A DNA stretch of 64,000 nt from Streptomyces sp. Y2F8-2 (lineage in GTDB: Bacteria; Actinomycetota; Actinomycetes; Streptomycetales; Streptomycetaceae). The notes under the pieces were generated by a model. That model was not told the DNA's origin, did no database searches, and was given only the letters and a program-made list of their open reading frames with translations. Shown here piece after piece: positions 52,237 through 61,586 of the stretch (positions within the stretch are counted from its first letter, which is position 1; each line of letters opens with the position of its first letter). The stretch covers positions 1 to 64,000 of the forward strand of contig NZ_BNGS01000005.1 of the NCBI RefSeq assembly GCF_014905555.1, read 5' to 3'. The position numbers and the translations under genes are program-made.

Positions 52237-52842
52237 GTGCGAGCAATCAACGGCCTGTGGCGCTGGCGGCACAATCCGCTGCGCCGTACGACCGACCTGA
52301 TCGAGGCATGGGTGGCGCTGGTCGCCCTGCTGCTGATCCTCGTCGCCGCGCCCCTCGCCGGGTCGCTGATCGGCTCGGTCGCCCAGGACTCCCTGCAGCG
52401 CTCCGTACGGGCCCAGCAGCACAGCCGTCACCAGGTGGCGGCCACCGTCGTCAAACAGCTCAACCGTGGCCCGCTGGACCCCGATCCGGACTCCTCGACG
52501 ACCCGGGACGCGCACAGCCGCGTTCTCGCCGACTGGACCGCCCCTGACGGCACGGCACAGCACGGCGAGGTTCTGGCCACCCTGTCGTCCCCGCACCCGG
52601 GCGACCGCTTCCCGCTCTGGACCGACGGCCACGGCCGAATGACCGCCCGCCCGCTGGACAGCGCCACCGCCACGACGCACGCCGTGCTGGCCGGTCTCGG
52701 CGCGGCCGCGACGACCGCGGGACTCATCGAGGGCTGCCGCCGGCTGATCGTCTGGCGCCTGGTCCTGCGCCGCTACGCCCGCTGGGACCAGGCGTGGGAC
52801 AAGGCGGGCCCGGACTGGGGCCGTACCGGCGCGGGCAGTTGA
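52237..52842 (+). CDS. Rv1733c-like two-helix membrane protein
   Basis: 201 residues. LWRWRHNPLRRTTDLIEAWV then a membrane helix, an extracellular middle part of about 95 residues (with WTAPDGTAQHGEVLA), and a second helix (HAVLAGLGAAATTAGLIEG) followed by a basic cytosolic tail. This is the Rv1733c-family layout, conserved in actinobacteria and of unknown function. GTG start, GGAAGGGGGTG upstream. 117 bases before the beta-helix/AAA+ gene on the same strand. Confidence 0.82.
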   Translation: MRAINGLWRWRHNPLRRTTDLIEAWVALVALLLILVAAPLAGSLIGSVAQDSLQRSVRAQQHSRHQVAATVVKQLNRGPLDPDPDSSTTRDAHSRVLADWTAPDGTAQHGEVLATLSSPHPGDRFPLWTDGHGRMTARPLDSATATTHAVLAGLGAAATTAGLIEGCRRLIVWRLVLRRYARWDQAWDKAGPDWGRTGAGS

Positions 52843-52959
52843 CGGCGTTCGGCCTCCGGTCAACCGGCCTCGTCCCCGCACGCTACGGTGGACCCGCCGG
52901 GCCGTCCGGCATCTTCGCGAGAACCCGCGTGAACAACGAGGTGGGGGCACAGCAGCGCC

Positions 52960-55398
52960 ATGGCACAGGGCACGGTCCAGGTGACGCACACCGGCACATC
53001 GCGGTGGCGGCGCCGCACGGGTGAATACGCGTCACTCGCCGCCGCCCTGGAGGCCGCGGGCGACGGGGACGTCCTGACCGTCGCGCCCGGCACCTACCGG
53101 GAGAACCTCGTCGTCCAGCGTGCGGTCACGCTGCGCGGACCCGAGGGCTCGCCCGGCTCCGTGCGCATCGCGCCGGTGGACGGCGTGCCGCTGACCGTAC
53201 GGGCCTCCGCCGTGGTCCAGGACCTGCACGTCGAGGGGCAGGACGCGGCGGCGCCCGCGCTCCTCGTCGAGGAAGGCACGCCCGAGCTGGTCGACGTGCG
53301 GATCATGACACGGTCCGCGGCCGGCATCGAGGTCCGCGGCAACGCTCGCCCCACGGTGCGGCGCTGCACGGTCGACAACCCGGCCGGCATCGGCATCGCC
53401 GTCCTGGACGGCGGTGGCGGGGTGTTCGAGGAGTGCGAGGTGGTGGCGGCGGCCCAGTCCGGCGTCGCCGTGCGCGGCGGAGCGCACCCGCGCCTCGAGC
53501 GCTGCCGGGTGCACCACACCTCGGGCGCGGGCCTCTCGGCGACCGGGGAGAACTCCTCGCTGGAGGCGGTCGGCTGCGAGGTCTACGAGGTGAGGGGCTC
53601 CGGTGTGCAGATCACCGGGCGGGCCACGGCGCACCTGACGGACTGCGATGTGCACCGCACCACCGCGGACGGCGTCACGATGGACACGGACGCGGTGCTC
53701 ACCCTGGCCGACTGCCGCATCCACGACATCCCGGAGAACGCGGTCGACCTCAGGTCCCGTTCGGTGCTCACGCTGACCCGCACGACGGTGCGGCAGTTCG
53801 GCCGCAACGGCCTGTCGGTGTGGGACCCGGGCACCCGTGTGGACGCCAACCAGTGCGAGATCTTCGACAGCACCGGGGACTACCCGGCGGTCTGGGTCAG
53901 CGACGGCGCGACCGCGGTGCTCGAATCCTGCCGGGTGCACGACGTGCCGGACGCCCTGTTCGTCCTCGACCGGGGTTCGCGCGTGGACGTCGTGGACAGC
54001 GACCTCTCCCAGGTGCGCAACACCGCCGTGTCGGTGAGTGACGGCGCCACCGCTCAGCTGGACGACTGCCGCGTCCGGGAGGCGGCGACGGGCGCCTGGT
54101 TCCGGGACCACGGCAGCGGCGGCACGCTGTCCGGCTGCACCATCGACGGCACCCAGACCGGCGTGATCGTCACCAAGGGCGCCGATCCGACCATCGAGCG
54201 CTGCACGGTGACCTCGCCCGCGGAGGCGGGCTTCTACGTCTCGGCAGAGGGCCGGGGCAGCTTCCTGAACTGCCGGGTGACGGGCAGCGGCGGCTACGGC
54301 TTCCATGTGATCGACGGCTGCCGCGCCACGCTGCGGAAGTGCCGTACGGAGCGGTGTGCGCGCGGTGGTTACGAGTTCGCGGACGGCGGCCCGGGCGCGC
54401 CCGGCGGGGGCGGTGCGCTCGTCGAGGACTGCACCAGCGACGAGAGCGCCGGACTGCGGCCCTCGGTGCCCCAGGAGACGGCCGTGCAGACGACGAGCCC
54501 GTCGCCCGGTCTGCTGGGCATTCCGAGCCAGCGCACCACCGAGCAGGAGCCGCTCGTCACGCCGGTCCCCGAGCAGCCGAGCCCCGCACGCACCTCGCAG
54601 GATGTGCTCGGCGAACTCGACGCGCTGGTGGGTCTGGAGAGCGTCAAGCGTGAGGTGCGGGCCCTCACCGACATGATCGAGGTGGGGCGCCGCCGTCAGC
54701 AGGCGGGCCTGAAGGCGGCCTCCGTGCGGCGGCATCTGGTGTTCACGGGCTCACCCGGCACCGGCAAGACGACGGTCGCCCGTCTCTACGGCGAGATCCT
54801 GGCCTCACTCGGCGTCCTGGAGAAGGGCCACCTCGTGGAGGTGTCCCGGGTCGACCTGGTCGGCGAGCACATCGGCTCCACCGCCATCCGCACCCAGGAG
54901 GCATTCGACCGGGCGCGCGGCGGAGTGCTGTTCATCGACGAGGCGTACGCGCTGTCGCCGGAGGACTCGGGGCGGGACTTCGGGCGTGAGGCGATCGACA
55001 CGCTGGTGAAGCTGATGGAGGATCACCGCGACGCGGTGGTCGTGATCGTCGCGGGCTACACGACGGAGATGGAACGCTTTCTGTCCGTCAACCCCGGTGT
55101 CGCCTCGCGCTTCTCGCGAAAGATCACTTTCGGCGACTACGGTGCGGAGGAACTGCTGCGGATCGTCGAGCAGCAGGCCGAGGAGCACGAGTACCGGCTC
55201 GGACCCGGGACCGCCGAGGCGCTGCTGAAGTACTTCACGGCGATCCCGAAGGGGCCGACGTTCGGCAACGGCCGCACCGCGCGCCAGACCTTCGAGGCGA
55301 TGGTGGAACGGCACGCGGGCCGGGTCGCCCAACTCGCGGACGCCAGCACCGACGATCTGTCCCTGCTCTACCCCGAGGACCTGCCGGAGCTGCCCTGA
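52960..55398 (+). CDS. Right-handed beta-helix repeat domain fused to CbxX/EccA-type AAA+ ATPase
   Basis: 812 residues. Residues about 25-480 are some 18 coils of a parallel beta-helix (CASH/NosD-like; repeated G-[VI]-x-V-x-x-G-A-x-P-x-[IVL]-x-x-C patterns such as GIEVRGNARPTVRRCTV and GVIVTKGADPTIERCTV). A Pro/Ser-rich linker (about 485-540) leads to an AAA+ module: Walker A TGSPGTGKTT (Lys603), Walker B VLFIDEAYAL (Asp660, Glu661), VVIVAGYTTEMERFLSVNPG and the arginine region SRFSRKITF. The ATPase resembles CbbX, SpoVK and EccA. It has no signal peptide or membrane helix. The function is not known; a polymer-recognising remodelling machine is an inference. Its last 31 bases overlap the convergent hydrolase gene. 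Confidence 0.88.
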   Translation: MAQGTVQVTHTGTSRWRRRTGEYASLAAALEAAGDGDVLTVAPGTYRENLVVQRAVTLRGPEGSPGSVRIAPVDGVPLTVRASAVVQDLHVEGQDAAAPALLVEEGTPELVDVRIMTRSAAGIEVRGNARPTVRRCTVDNPAGIGIAVLDGGGGVFEECEVVAAAQSGVAVRGGAHPRLERCRVHHTSGAGLSATGENSSLEAVGCEVYEVRGSGVQITGRATAHLTDCDVHRTTADGVTMDTDAVLTLADCRIHDIPENAVDLRSRSVLTLTRTTVRQFGRNGLSVWDPGTRVDANQCEIFDSTGDYPAVWVSDGATAVLESCRVHDVPDALFVLDRGSRVDVVDSDLSQVRNTAVSVSDGATAQLDDCRVREAATGAWFRDHGSGGTLSGCTIDGTQTGVIVTKGADPTIERCTVTSPAEAGFYVSAEGRGSFLNCRVTGSGGYGFHVIDGCRATLRKCRTERCARGGYEFADGGPGAPGGGGALVEDCTSDESAGLRPSVPQETAVQTTSPSPGLLGIPSQRTTEQEPLVTPVPEQPSPARTSQDVLGELDALVGLESVKREVRALTDMIEVGRRRQQAGLKAASVRRHLVFTGSPGTGKTTVARLYGEILASLGVLEKGHLVEVSRVDLVGEHIGSTAIRTQEAFDRARGGVLFIDEAYALSPEDSGRDFGREAIDTLVKLMEDHRDAVVVIVAGYTTEMERFLSVNPGVASRFSRKITFGDYGAEELLRIVEQQAEEHEYRLGPGTAEALLKYFTAIPKGPTFGNGRTARQTFEAMVERHAGRVAQLADASTDDLSLLYPEDLPELP

Positions 55399-57743
55399 AC
55401 GCCCCCGCCGGACACCCCGCCCGGCGCCCGGGACGTGTTCGCCTCCCGCGGCGCCGGCAACCCGGGTCTGAGGCGCGCAGGCAGTCGCTCGCGCTCCTCG
55501 GCGAACGCGGGGTCCGCCTGGTAGTCCCCGTGCCCGAGGATCGGCGCGGGCAGCGGGTGCTCGGCGGTCCGGCCGTAGGCGAGCGGGTCCTTGAGCGGTG
55601 GGTGGTCCACCTGCGGGCCGCAGTCGCCGGGCAGCCGGATCGGGCCGCCGATCGGGTCGGTGAGGCGGTACAGATTGCGCCAGCAGTCCACCTCGCGATG
55701 CAGGGAGCTGAGCGCGGCCGGGCCGAAGTACGCCGGGAACCAGCGTCCGTAGAGCCGCTCCAGGGGCGAGCCGTACGTCAGCAGGGCCACCCGCCTGCGT
55801 ACGGAGGGCCCCAGCTGCCGGGCCGCGGCCGCCGCCAGCACGCTGCCCTGGGAGTGCCCGGACAGGACCAGGCGCCCTCCGGTGGAGCCCGTCCAGGTGG
55901 CCATGCGCCAGGTCAGGTCGGGCACGGCGCGCTCGGCGTAGCAGGGCGGGGCGAAGGGGTGGGCGGCGCGCGGCCAGAACGTGCCGACGTCCCAGAGGAT
56001 GCCGATGGTGCGGCGCGCGGAGGCGTCCTTGTAGGCGCGGCGACCCCAGGCGACGAAGAGCAGGAAGCCGATGCCGATCAGCCAGGAGCCGAGGGCCTGG
56101 CAGGTCTCGGCGGCGGCCCGGACGAAGGGTGGGCTGCCGCGTGCGGCTCCTCCCGGAGTGTCGCCGGTGGCGAAGGCCCCCGCCAGGGCGGCGGCGCCCA
56201 GGATCAGGGTCATGGCGGAGGTGACGGCGACGACGAGCGGTGCCCGGTCGGTGAGGGCGGCCATCGCGCGCGTGTGCGCGATCCGCAGCGTGCGGGCCGT
56301 GTCCCTGGACTCCCCCGGGTACTCCGCCTCGACCGCGACGGTCTCGGCACGTCGTAGCAGCCAGGTACGCCAGGCCAGCCGGACGGCGAGGAGGAGCAGG
56401 ACGAGCAGCAGCGGCGGGATCGTGGACGCCTGCCAGGTCAGCAGCTCGGGCGGGCCGGCCAGGGCATGCCCGGGGCCGTCCAGCCAGTCGGTGACCCGCT
56501 GGGCCACGCCGCCGGACATCACGCCGCCGAGTGCGCAGGCCAGCAGCGCGACGGCGGGGCCGGCCAGTCCGCGCATCGCGGTGCGTGTGTCGGGGTGGGT
56601 GCGGTACAGGACGTGCGCGACGGCACCGAGCGCGATGACGAGGAGACCCTGTGCCAAGGTCAGCGCGCCGAACGCCGCCTCACCGGGCATCCGGCCCGAC
56701 GAGCGCCAGCCGGGACGGGGCCAGGCGGCGTAGACCATGGTCAGGACGAGCAGGGCGAGGGCGCCGGCGGGCAGCCATCGCACCAGTGCCGGGTCGAGAT
56801 CCTTGTCGAGCCGGTTCTCCGAGCGCCCCCGGCGGCACACCACCCACAGCACGACACCAGCGCCCCCCAGGAACACCAGGTGCAGCAGCCAGCCGAGCAC
56901 TTCCAGCTGGACCGAGCCGTGGCGGCGGTCGTAGCGGGCGGCGCTGCCGCCGAGCGCCGCCGTGACCGTGAGGAAGCCGGCGGCGGTGTGCGCGGCGCGC
57001 AGCCGGGCCACCAGCCGGCGCCCGTACCAGAACCCGGGGCGGCCTAGCGGGAGCCGGTGGGACTCGTCGTCGGTCCCGGGATCACGTGAGATCGGCTGCT
57101 GGGACTCGTAGGCGCTCCAGGTGCGGTGCGACAGGTACCACAGCAGGCAGGTGAGGGCCGTCGGCATCAGCGACGCCAGGGCGAGGCGACTGCCGGGCCG
57201 GCTCCACCAGCCGCGGCCGGAGACGGCGGGCGAGAGGAAGCCGAGCCAGGTGTGGCGCCCGGCGCACGCGCGCGTGCCCGCGCACTGCCAGGCCACCAGG
57301 TCCAGGGCGACCTCGCAGGCGGCGGCGACCAGCAGCACGGTCAGGGAGAGCCCGACGAGCCGGACGATCACTCCGTACAGGCGGACGGTCCGCCGCCGGC
57401 CGATGGTCGTGGGGCGCATCCAGTGGGCGAGATTGGCGACCATGAACGGCAGCAGCAGCAGCCACAGGGCGCGGGCGGCGTTCCCCGAGGTCAGGTTGCA
57501 CCAGACGTACGCCTCGGGCACCGGCTGATCGCGGTGTGCGCCGGGCCGCCGTTCCGCGTCGGCGTCGTCGGCGCGCCGGTACACCGCGGCCGTCTCGTCA
57601 CCGGTGATCCTCACCGTGCGCGGATCGCCGAGCATCTCCTCGGGCGTGGTGCCGCCGACTCCGTGGACCAGGAGTTCCAGGGCCGGCGCGGAGGGCTCGG
57701 TGAAGTCGCCGCACTCCCCCTCGTGTTCCCGTGCACGTTCCAC
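55368..57743 (-). CDS. Large membrane protein with a split alpha/beta-hydrolase domain
   Basis: 791 residues. The first strand and oxyanion loop of a hydrolase, LELLVHGVGGTTPEEML, are at residues 23-39. Then come roughly ten membrane helices with soluble loops (about 95-560). The nucleophile elbow RLVLSGHSQGSVLAAAAARQ has Ser631. A later segment YGRTAEHPLPAPILGHGDYQ probably supplies the His. So the membrane domain sits inside the hydrolase fold. GTG start after GGGGAAGAGCGGA. Convergent with and overlapping the AAA+ gene. Lipid or ester substrate presumed, not shown. Confidence 0.75.
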   Translation of the reverse strand: MERAREHEGECGDFTEPSAPALELLVHGVGGTTPEEMLGDPRTVRITGDETAAVYRRADDADAERRPGAHRDQPVPEAYVWCNLTSGNAARALWLLLLPFMVANLAHWMRPTTIGRRRTVRLYGVIVRLVGLSLTVLLVAAACEVALDLVAWQCAGTRACAGRHTWLGFLSPAVSGRGWWSRPGSRLALASLMPTALTCLLWYLSHRTWSAYESQQPISRDPGTDDESHRLPLGRPGFWYGRRLVARLRAAHTAAGFLTVTAALGGSAARYDRRHGSVQLEVLGWLLHLVFLGGAGVVLWVVCRRGRSENRLDKDLDPALVRWLPAGALALLVLTMVYAAWPRPGWRSSGRMPGEAAFGALTLAQGLLVIALGAVAHVLYRTHPDTRTAMRGLAGPAVALLACALGGVMSGGVAQRVTDWLDGPGHALAGPPELLTWQASTIPPLLLVLLLLAVRLAWRTWLLRRAETVAVEAEYPGESRDTARTLRIAHTRAMAALTDRAPLVVAVTSAMTLILGAAALAGAFATGDTPGGAARGSPPFVRAAAETCQALGSWLIGIGFLLFVAWGRRAYKDASARRTIGILWDVGTFWPRAAHPFAPPCYAERAVPDLTWRMATWTGSTGGRLVLSGHSQGSVLAAAAARQLGPSVRRRVALLTYGSPLERLYGRWFPAYFGPAALSSLHREVDCWRNLYRLTDPIGGPIRLPGDCGPQVDHPPLKDPLAYGRTAEHPLPAPILGHGDYQADPAFAEERERLPARLRPGLPAPREANTSRAPGGVSGGGVQGSSGRSSG

Positions 57744-58019
57744 TGTTCCGCTCTTCCCCCGCGCTGCGTACGGTGTGTCCGGGCAGCGACAGGATCTCCG
57801 CTGTGCCGGCGGCGCACACCTGCCGGCGCGGAATCTCCCCGATATGTGTGACAGCGGCGGGGAGGACGGAAGGATCCCAGGTGACGGGCGATGGCGCCAC
57901 CTGCGGGGAGGCCGTGCGAGGATGGGGCGTCCGCGGTGCCGGCGGCGGGAGAATGACCTTGTCGGAGCCGGTATGGGCGACATGTGGGATGTGATGGGAT
58001 GAAAGGGGACGGAGCGGAC

Positions 58020-58850
58020 GTGAGCGAGAATCAGAACCTCCTCGCGGAGCAGCGCCGTGCCCTGATCCTGGACGAGGTGCGACGGCGCGGCGGCGTCCGC
58101 GTGAACGAGCTGACGCGCAAGCTCGGCGTCTCCGACATGACGGTCCGCCGCGATCTCGACGCACTCGCCCGCCAGGGCGTGCTGGAGAAGGTGCACGGCG
58201 GCGCGGTGCCGGTGGTGGAGGCCAGCACGCACGAACCGGGGTTCGAGGCGAAGTCGGGCCTGGAGCTGACGGCCAAGGAGGACATCGCCCGGGCCGCGGC
58301 CGAGCTGGTCACTCCGGGCACGGCGATCGCGCTGTCCGGCGGCACGACGACGTACGCACTGGCCCAGCACCTGCTCGACGTGCCGGATCTGACCGTCGTC
58401 ACCAACTCGGTGCGGGTGGCCGACGTCTTCCACGCCGCGCAGCGCACCTCCGGCCAGCGACAGGGCGCGGCCACGGTGGTCCTCACCGGCGGTGTGCGCA
58501 CCCCGTCCGACTCGCTGGTGGGCCCGGTCGCCGACCGGGCGATCGCCTCCCTCCACTTCGACGTGCTGTTCCTCGGGGTGCACGGCATATCGCTGGAGGC
58601 GGGCCTGTCGACGCCGAACCTGGCGGAGGCCGAGACCAACCGGCAGCTCGTGCAGTCCGCACGGCGTGTGGTGGTGGTCGCGGACCACACCAAGTGGGGC
58701 ACGGTGGGTCTGAGTTCGTTCGCCGCGCTGGAGGAGGTCGACACGCTGGTGACCGACGCGGGACTGCCGACGGACGCGCGGACGGAGATCTCGGAGCACC
58801 TGCGGCGGCTGGTGGTCGCGGGAGAGTCCGAGGAAGGCACAGACAGCTGA
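58020..58850 (+). CDS. DeoR-family transcriptional regulator
   Basis: 276 residues. DeoR helix-turn-helix AEQRRALILDEVRRRGGVRV and LTRKLGVSDMTVRRDLDALA at about 9-57, then the sugar-phosphate-isomerase-like sensor domain (ELVTPGTAIALSGGTTTYAL, DHTKWGTVGLSSFA). Members sense phosphorylated sugars and repress sugar genes. GTG 58020 is chosen because GGGGACGGAG precedes it; ATG 57999 is an alternative. The neighbours are not sugar genes, so the target is elsewhere or unknown. Confidence 0.9.
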   Translation: MSENQNLLAEQRRALILDEVRRRGGVRVNELTRKLGVSDMTVRRDLDALARQGVLEKVHGGAVPVVEASTHEPGFEAKSGLELTAKEDIARAAAELVTPGTAIALSGGTTTYALAQHLLDVPDLTVVTNSVRVADVFHAAQRTSGQRQGAATVVLTGGVRTPSDSLVGPVADRAIASLHFDVLFLGVHGISLEAGLSTPNLAEAETNRQLVQSARRVVVVADHTKWGTVGLSSFAALEEVDTLVTDAGLPTDARTEISEHLRRLVVAGESEEGTDS

Positions 58851-58917
58851 CACCCCGTCAGCTAGGGTGAACGCAGCCGGCTTCCGTTCGCGCACGTCCC
58901 GCGAGGAGGTTTCGTCC

Positions 58918-59427
58918 ATGGCACACCGCCTGCGCCCGGTGGGACTCGCGTTCACGCGGACCGCTCCCGTGCGGCTCGTGTTCGCCGGGGAGATGGCCGC
59001 CTCCCCCCAGGTGGTCTTTCGGGCCCTCGCCGACGACGTACCCGGCTGGAGCGACTGGTTTCCCGCGGTGAGGTCCATAGGTCTCATCGACGAGGGCGCT
59101 GGACGCACGGTGCGTCTCGCCGGCGGCACCCGCTTCCGCGAGACGATCGTCGCGGCCGAGCCCGACGAGCTGTACGCGTACCGGGTCGACGAGGCGACCG
59201 TCCCCGGCGTCCGCGCGCTGCTCGAGGAGTGGCGGCTCACCCCCGTCGGTACGGGCACCCGTGTGCAGTGGACGTGGGCGGCCGACGGCAACGCGCTCTT
59301 CCGCCTGCTGGTGAGGCTGTCGCGTGGTGCCCTGGCACGGGTGTTCCGCGGCGCGGTGACGGCACTGGACCGCAGGCTCGCGGGTCAGAGCTCCGAACAG
59401 GGCGGGCGCCGGGCTCGCGAAGGCTGA
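58918..59427 (+). CDS. SRPBCC (START-like) family protein
   Basis: 169 residues. FAGEMAASPQVVFRALADDV, WSDWFPAVRSIGLIDEGAGR and EWRLTPVGTGTRVQWTWAAD follow the polyketide-cyclase/SRPBCC pattern, a ligand-binding helix-grip fold. GAGGAGG ribosome site. It follows the DeoR gene by 67 bases. Ligand unknown. Confidence 0.85.
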   Translation: MAHRLRPVGLAFTRTAPVRLVFAGEMAASPQVVFRALADDVPGWSDWFPAVRSIGLIDEGAGRTVRLAGGTRFRETIVAAEPDELYAYRVDEATVPGVRALLEEWRLTPVGTGTRVQWTWAADGNALFRLLVRLSRGALARVFRGAVTALDRRLAGQSSEQGGRRAREG

Positions 59428-59491
59428 GACGCACTCCCCCGAGCTCTTCGAGCAGCGCCCCCAGCCGTGTCACCGAGACGCCGGGCCGGGA

Positions 59492-60616
59492 TCAGCCCGG
59501 CCAGACCCCCGTCCGCAGCAGTGACTCGATCGCCTCGGCGTACGGTGCGATGCCCAGTCCCTGGTCGGCCAGCCACACGTCCGAGTAGTACTTGTCCAGA
59601 TAACGGTCCCCCGGGTCGCACAGCAGGGTGACCACGCTGCCCGTGCGCCCGTCGGCCACCATCTCCGCGACGATCTTCAGCGCGCCCCACAGGCCCGTGC
59701 CGGTCGAGCCGCCCGCCTTGCGGCCGATCGCCCGCTCCAGGGCCCGCACCGCGGCGACGGCGGCCGCGTCCGGGACCTTCATCATCCGGTCGATGGCGCC
59801 GGGTACGAAGCTGGGCTCCATCCGGGGCCGGCCGATGCCCTCGATCCGCGAGCCGCGGTCACAGGTGACCTCCGGATCACCGGTCGTCCACCCCTCGAAG
59901 AAGCAGGAGTTCTCCGGGTCGGCGACACAGACGCGGGTGTCGTACCCCATGTAGTGCACGTACCGCGCGATGGTCGCCGAGGTGCCACCGGTGCCGGCCG
60001 TGGCGACGATCCACGCGGGCTCCGGAAACCGCTCCAACTCCAGCTGGCGGAAGACGGATTCGGCGATGTTGTTGTTGCCGCGCCAGTCCGTGGCCCGTTC
60101 CGCGTAGGTGAACTGGTCCATGTAGTGACCCCCGGTCTCCTCCGCGAGGGCGGCCGAGGCCTCGTACATCGTGCGCGGGTCGTCCACGAAATGGCACCGC
60201 CCGCCATGGAACTCGATCAGGCGGCACTTCTCGGCGCTCGTCGTGCGCGGCATGACCGCGACGAAGGGCACGCCGATGAGCTTCGCGAAGTAGGCCTCCG
60301 AGACGGCCGTGGAACCACTGGACGCCTCGATCACCGGGCGGCCCGGCCGGATCCAGCCGTTGCACAGCCCGTACAGGAACAGCGAGCGCGCCAGACGGTG
60401 CTTGAGGCTGCCCGTGGGGTGGGTCGACTCGTCCTTCAGATACAGGTCGATGCCCCAGTGCTCGGGCAGTGGGAAGCGCAGCAGATGCGTGTCGGCGGAA
60501 CGGTTGGCGTCGGCCTGGACCTTGCGGACGGCCGCTTTCAGCCAGGCCCGGTACTCCGGGTCGCTGCGGTCCACGTCGAGGGTCTCGCCGGGTCGGGTCA
60601 TCTGGGAGGTACTCAC
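59492..60616 (-). CDS. PLP-dependent cysteine synthase-family enzyme, Cds1-like
   Basis: 374 residues. PLP lysine Lys72 in THPTGSLKHRLA, substrate loop EASSGSTAVSEAYFAK, phosphate cradle ATAGTGGTSATIARY. The RRW-type long N-terminus, the DQFTYAERATDWRGNNNIAE segment and the C-terminal LCDPGDRYLDKYYSDVWL match the actinobacterial L-cysteine desulfhydrase (Cds1)-like branch, which releases sulfide from cysteine, rather than CysK/CysM. GTG start with AAGGAGTCCCGCC. The upstream leader contains repeated GCAT elements. Confidence 0.87.
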   Translation of the reverse strand: MSTSQMTRPGETLDVDRSDPEYRAWLKAAVRKVQADANRSADTHLLRFPLPEHWGIDLYLKDESTHPTGSLKHRLARSLFLYGLCNGWIRPGRPVIEASSGSTAVSEAYFAKLIGVPFVAVMPRTTSAEKCRLIEFHGGRCHFVDDPRTMYEASAALAEETGGHYMDQFTYAERATDWRGNNNIAESVFRQLELERFPEPAWIVATAGTGGTSATIARYVHYMGYDTRVCVADPENSCFFEGWTTGDPEVTCDRGSRIEGIGRPRMEPSFVPGAIDRMMKVPDAAAVAAVRALERAIGRKAGGSTGTGLWGALKIVAEMVADGRTGSVVTLLCDPGDRYLDKYYSDVWLADQGLGIAPYAEAIESLLRTGVWPG

Positions 60617-61018
60617 GGCGGGACTCCTTGCCGGGGCGTGCCGATGTCCGGATCACTCGGTCGGACCTCTGCATCATAGGCATCTTTCACATGCCTTCTC
60701 ACCTGCATAAACGCATCTTTGAGCCACTCAAAGGCGCACCTGGGAAGGGAGCGGGAAACAGGCGGAAATCCGTGGGGGCGCATCCGCGCGAGTGCGCCGG
60801 CCGGTCGCCGCCGCCTCGGTATGCGCACTGGTGCGACGCGCCGGGCCGGGGCAGACTGCACCGCGGGACGGGAGCCGGTGCGGCGGACTCCGCACGGGAG
60901 ACCCGTCCGAGCCGGGGATGCACACTGGATCACGACCGACTCTCGATCGAGGCCGCGAGATCGCGCCACCGGGCGGGATGCGCAGCGGGCCCAGCCGACG
61001 CACAAGGGGGCGGACATC
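60617..61018. promoter_or_regulatory. 400-base divergent control region
   Basis: No gene supported. On the cysteine-lyase side the stretch 60670-60720 is AT-rich and has GGCAT/ATGCC as an inverted repeat (60679-60695, seven-base spacer) and two copies of GCATCTTT (60680-60687 and 60713-60720), a candidate operator. The right part is ordinary GC-rich leader to the next gene. Confidence 0.4.
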
Positions 61019-61342
61019 ATGGCGGAGCCGGACTTCACGGCCACGGGTGTGCGAATCGGGAAGGGGCTGCGGTCGCTCACCCGGGCCGGGCAGGTCCGGA
61101 TCAGCGACGGCAGGCTGCGACTGCTCACCAGTTACGGCAGCGAGATCGACAGCGCGCCGGTGCAGGCGGTGCGTGCGTCCCAGCCCTGGTTCGCGCCCGA
61201 GGACCGGGCGCTGGCCGATCTCAACGGCACGCGCTATTCACTGACCCTCGGTGAGCAGGACCCGGCACCGGGGCAGCCGGGGACGCCGTCGGCGCGGCGG
61301 TTCATCGAGGCGGTCCGCAAGGCGGCAGGTCGCGGCGGCTGA
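61019..61342 (+). CDS. Small conserved hypothetical protein
   Basis: 107 residues, basic. Sequence GVRIGKGLRSLTRAGQVRIS DGRLRLLTSYGSEIDSAPVQ then SQPWFAPEDRALADLNGTRY; looks like a small beta-rich domain with a helical tail (RRFIEAVRKAAG). I do not recognise a family with a known role. AAGGGGGCGG ribosome site. A much longer upstream frame is not supported. Confidence 0.7.
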   Translation: MAEPDFTATGVRIGKGLRSLTRAGQVRISDGRLRLLTSYGSEIDSAPVQAVRASQPWFAPEDRALADLNGTRYSLTLGEQDPAPGQPGTPSARRFIEAVRKAAGRGG

Positions 61343-61586
61343 GCGCGGCGTGAGTTGCGGCGCGGCGTGCCCTGCGTCACTCTGGTCTCACATCACTCTC
61401 GGTTTACCGGCGATTACGCTGAAGAACCAGCCGCCGGTCACGACAGCGGGCGGCCCCCGTACGAAGCCGTTCCGCACCAGGCGGCCGGAGTACTCAGCCG
61501 CACAGCAGGCGGCATGCACACCCGGCCACCCTGCTGGATCCGATCTCCGTGTCTTCTTCCGGACCTCAATTCGGGGAGTCGCAGCC

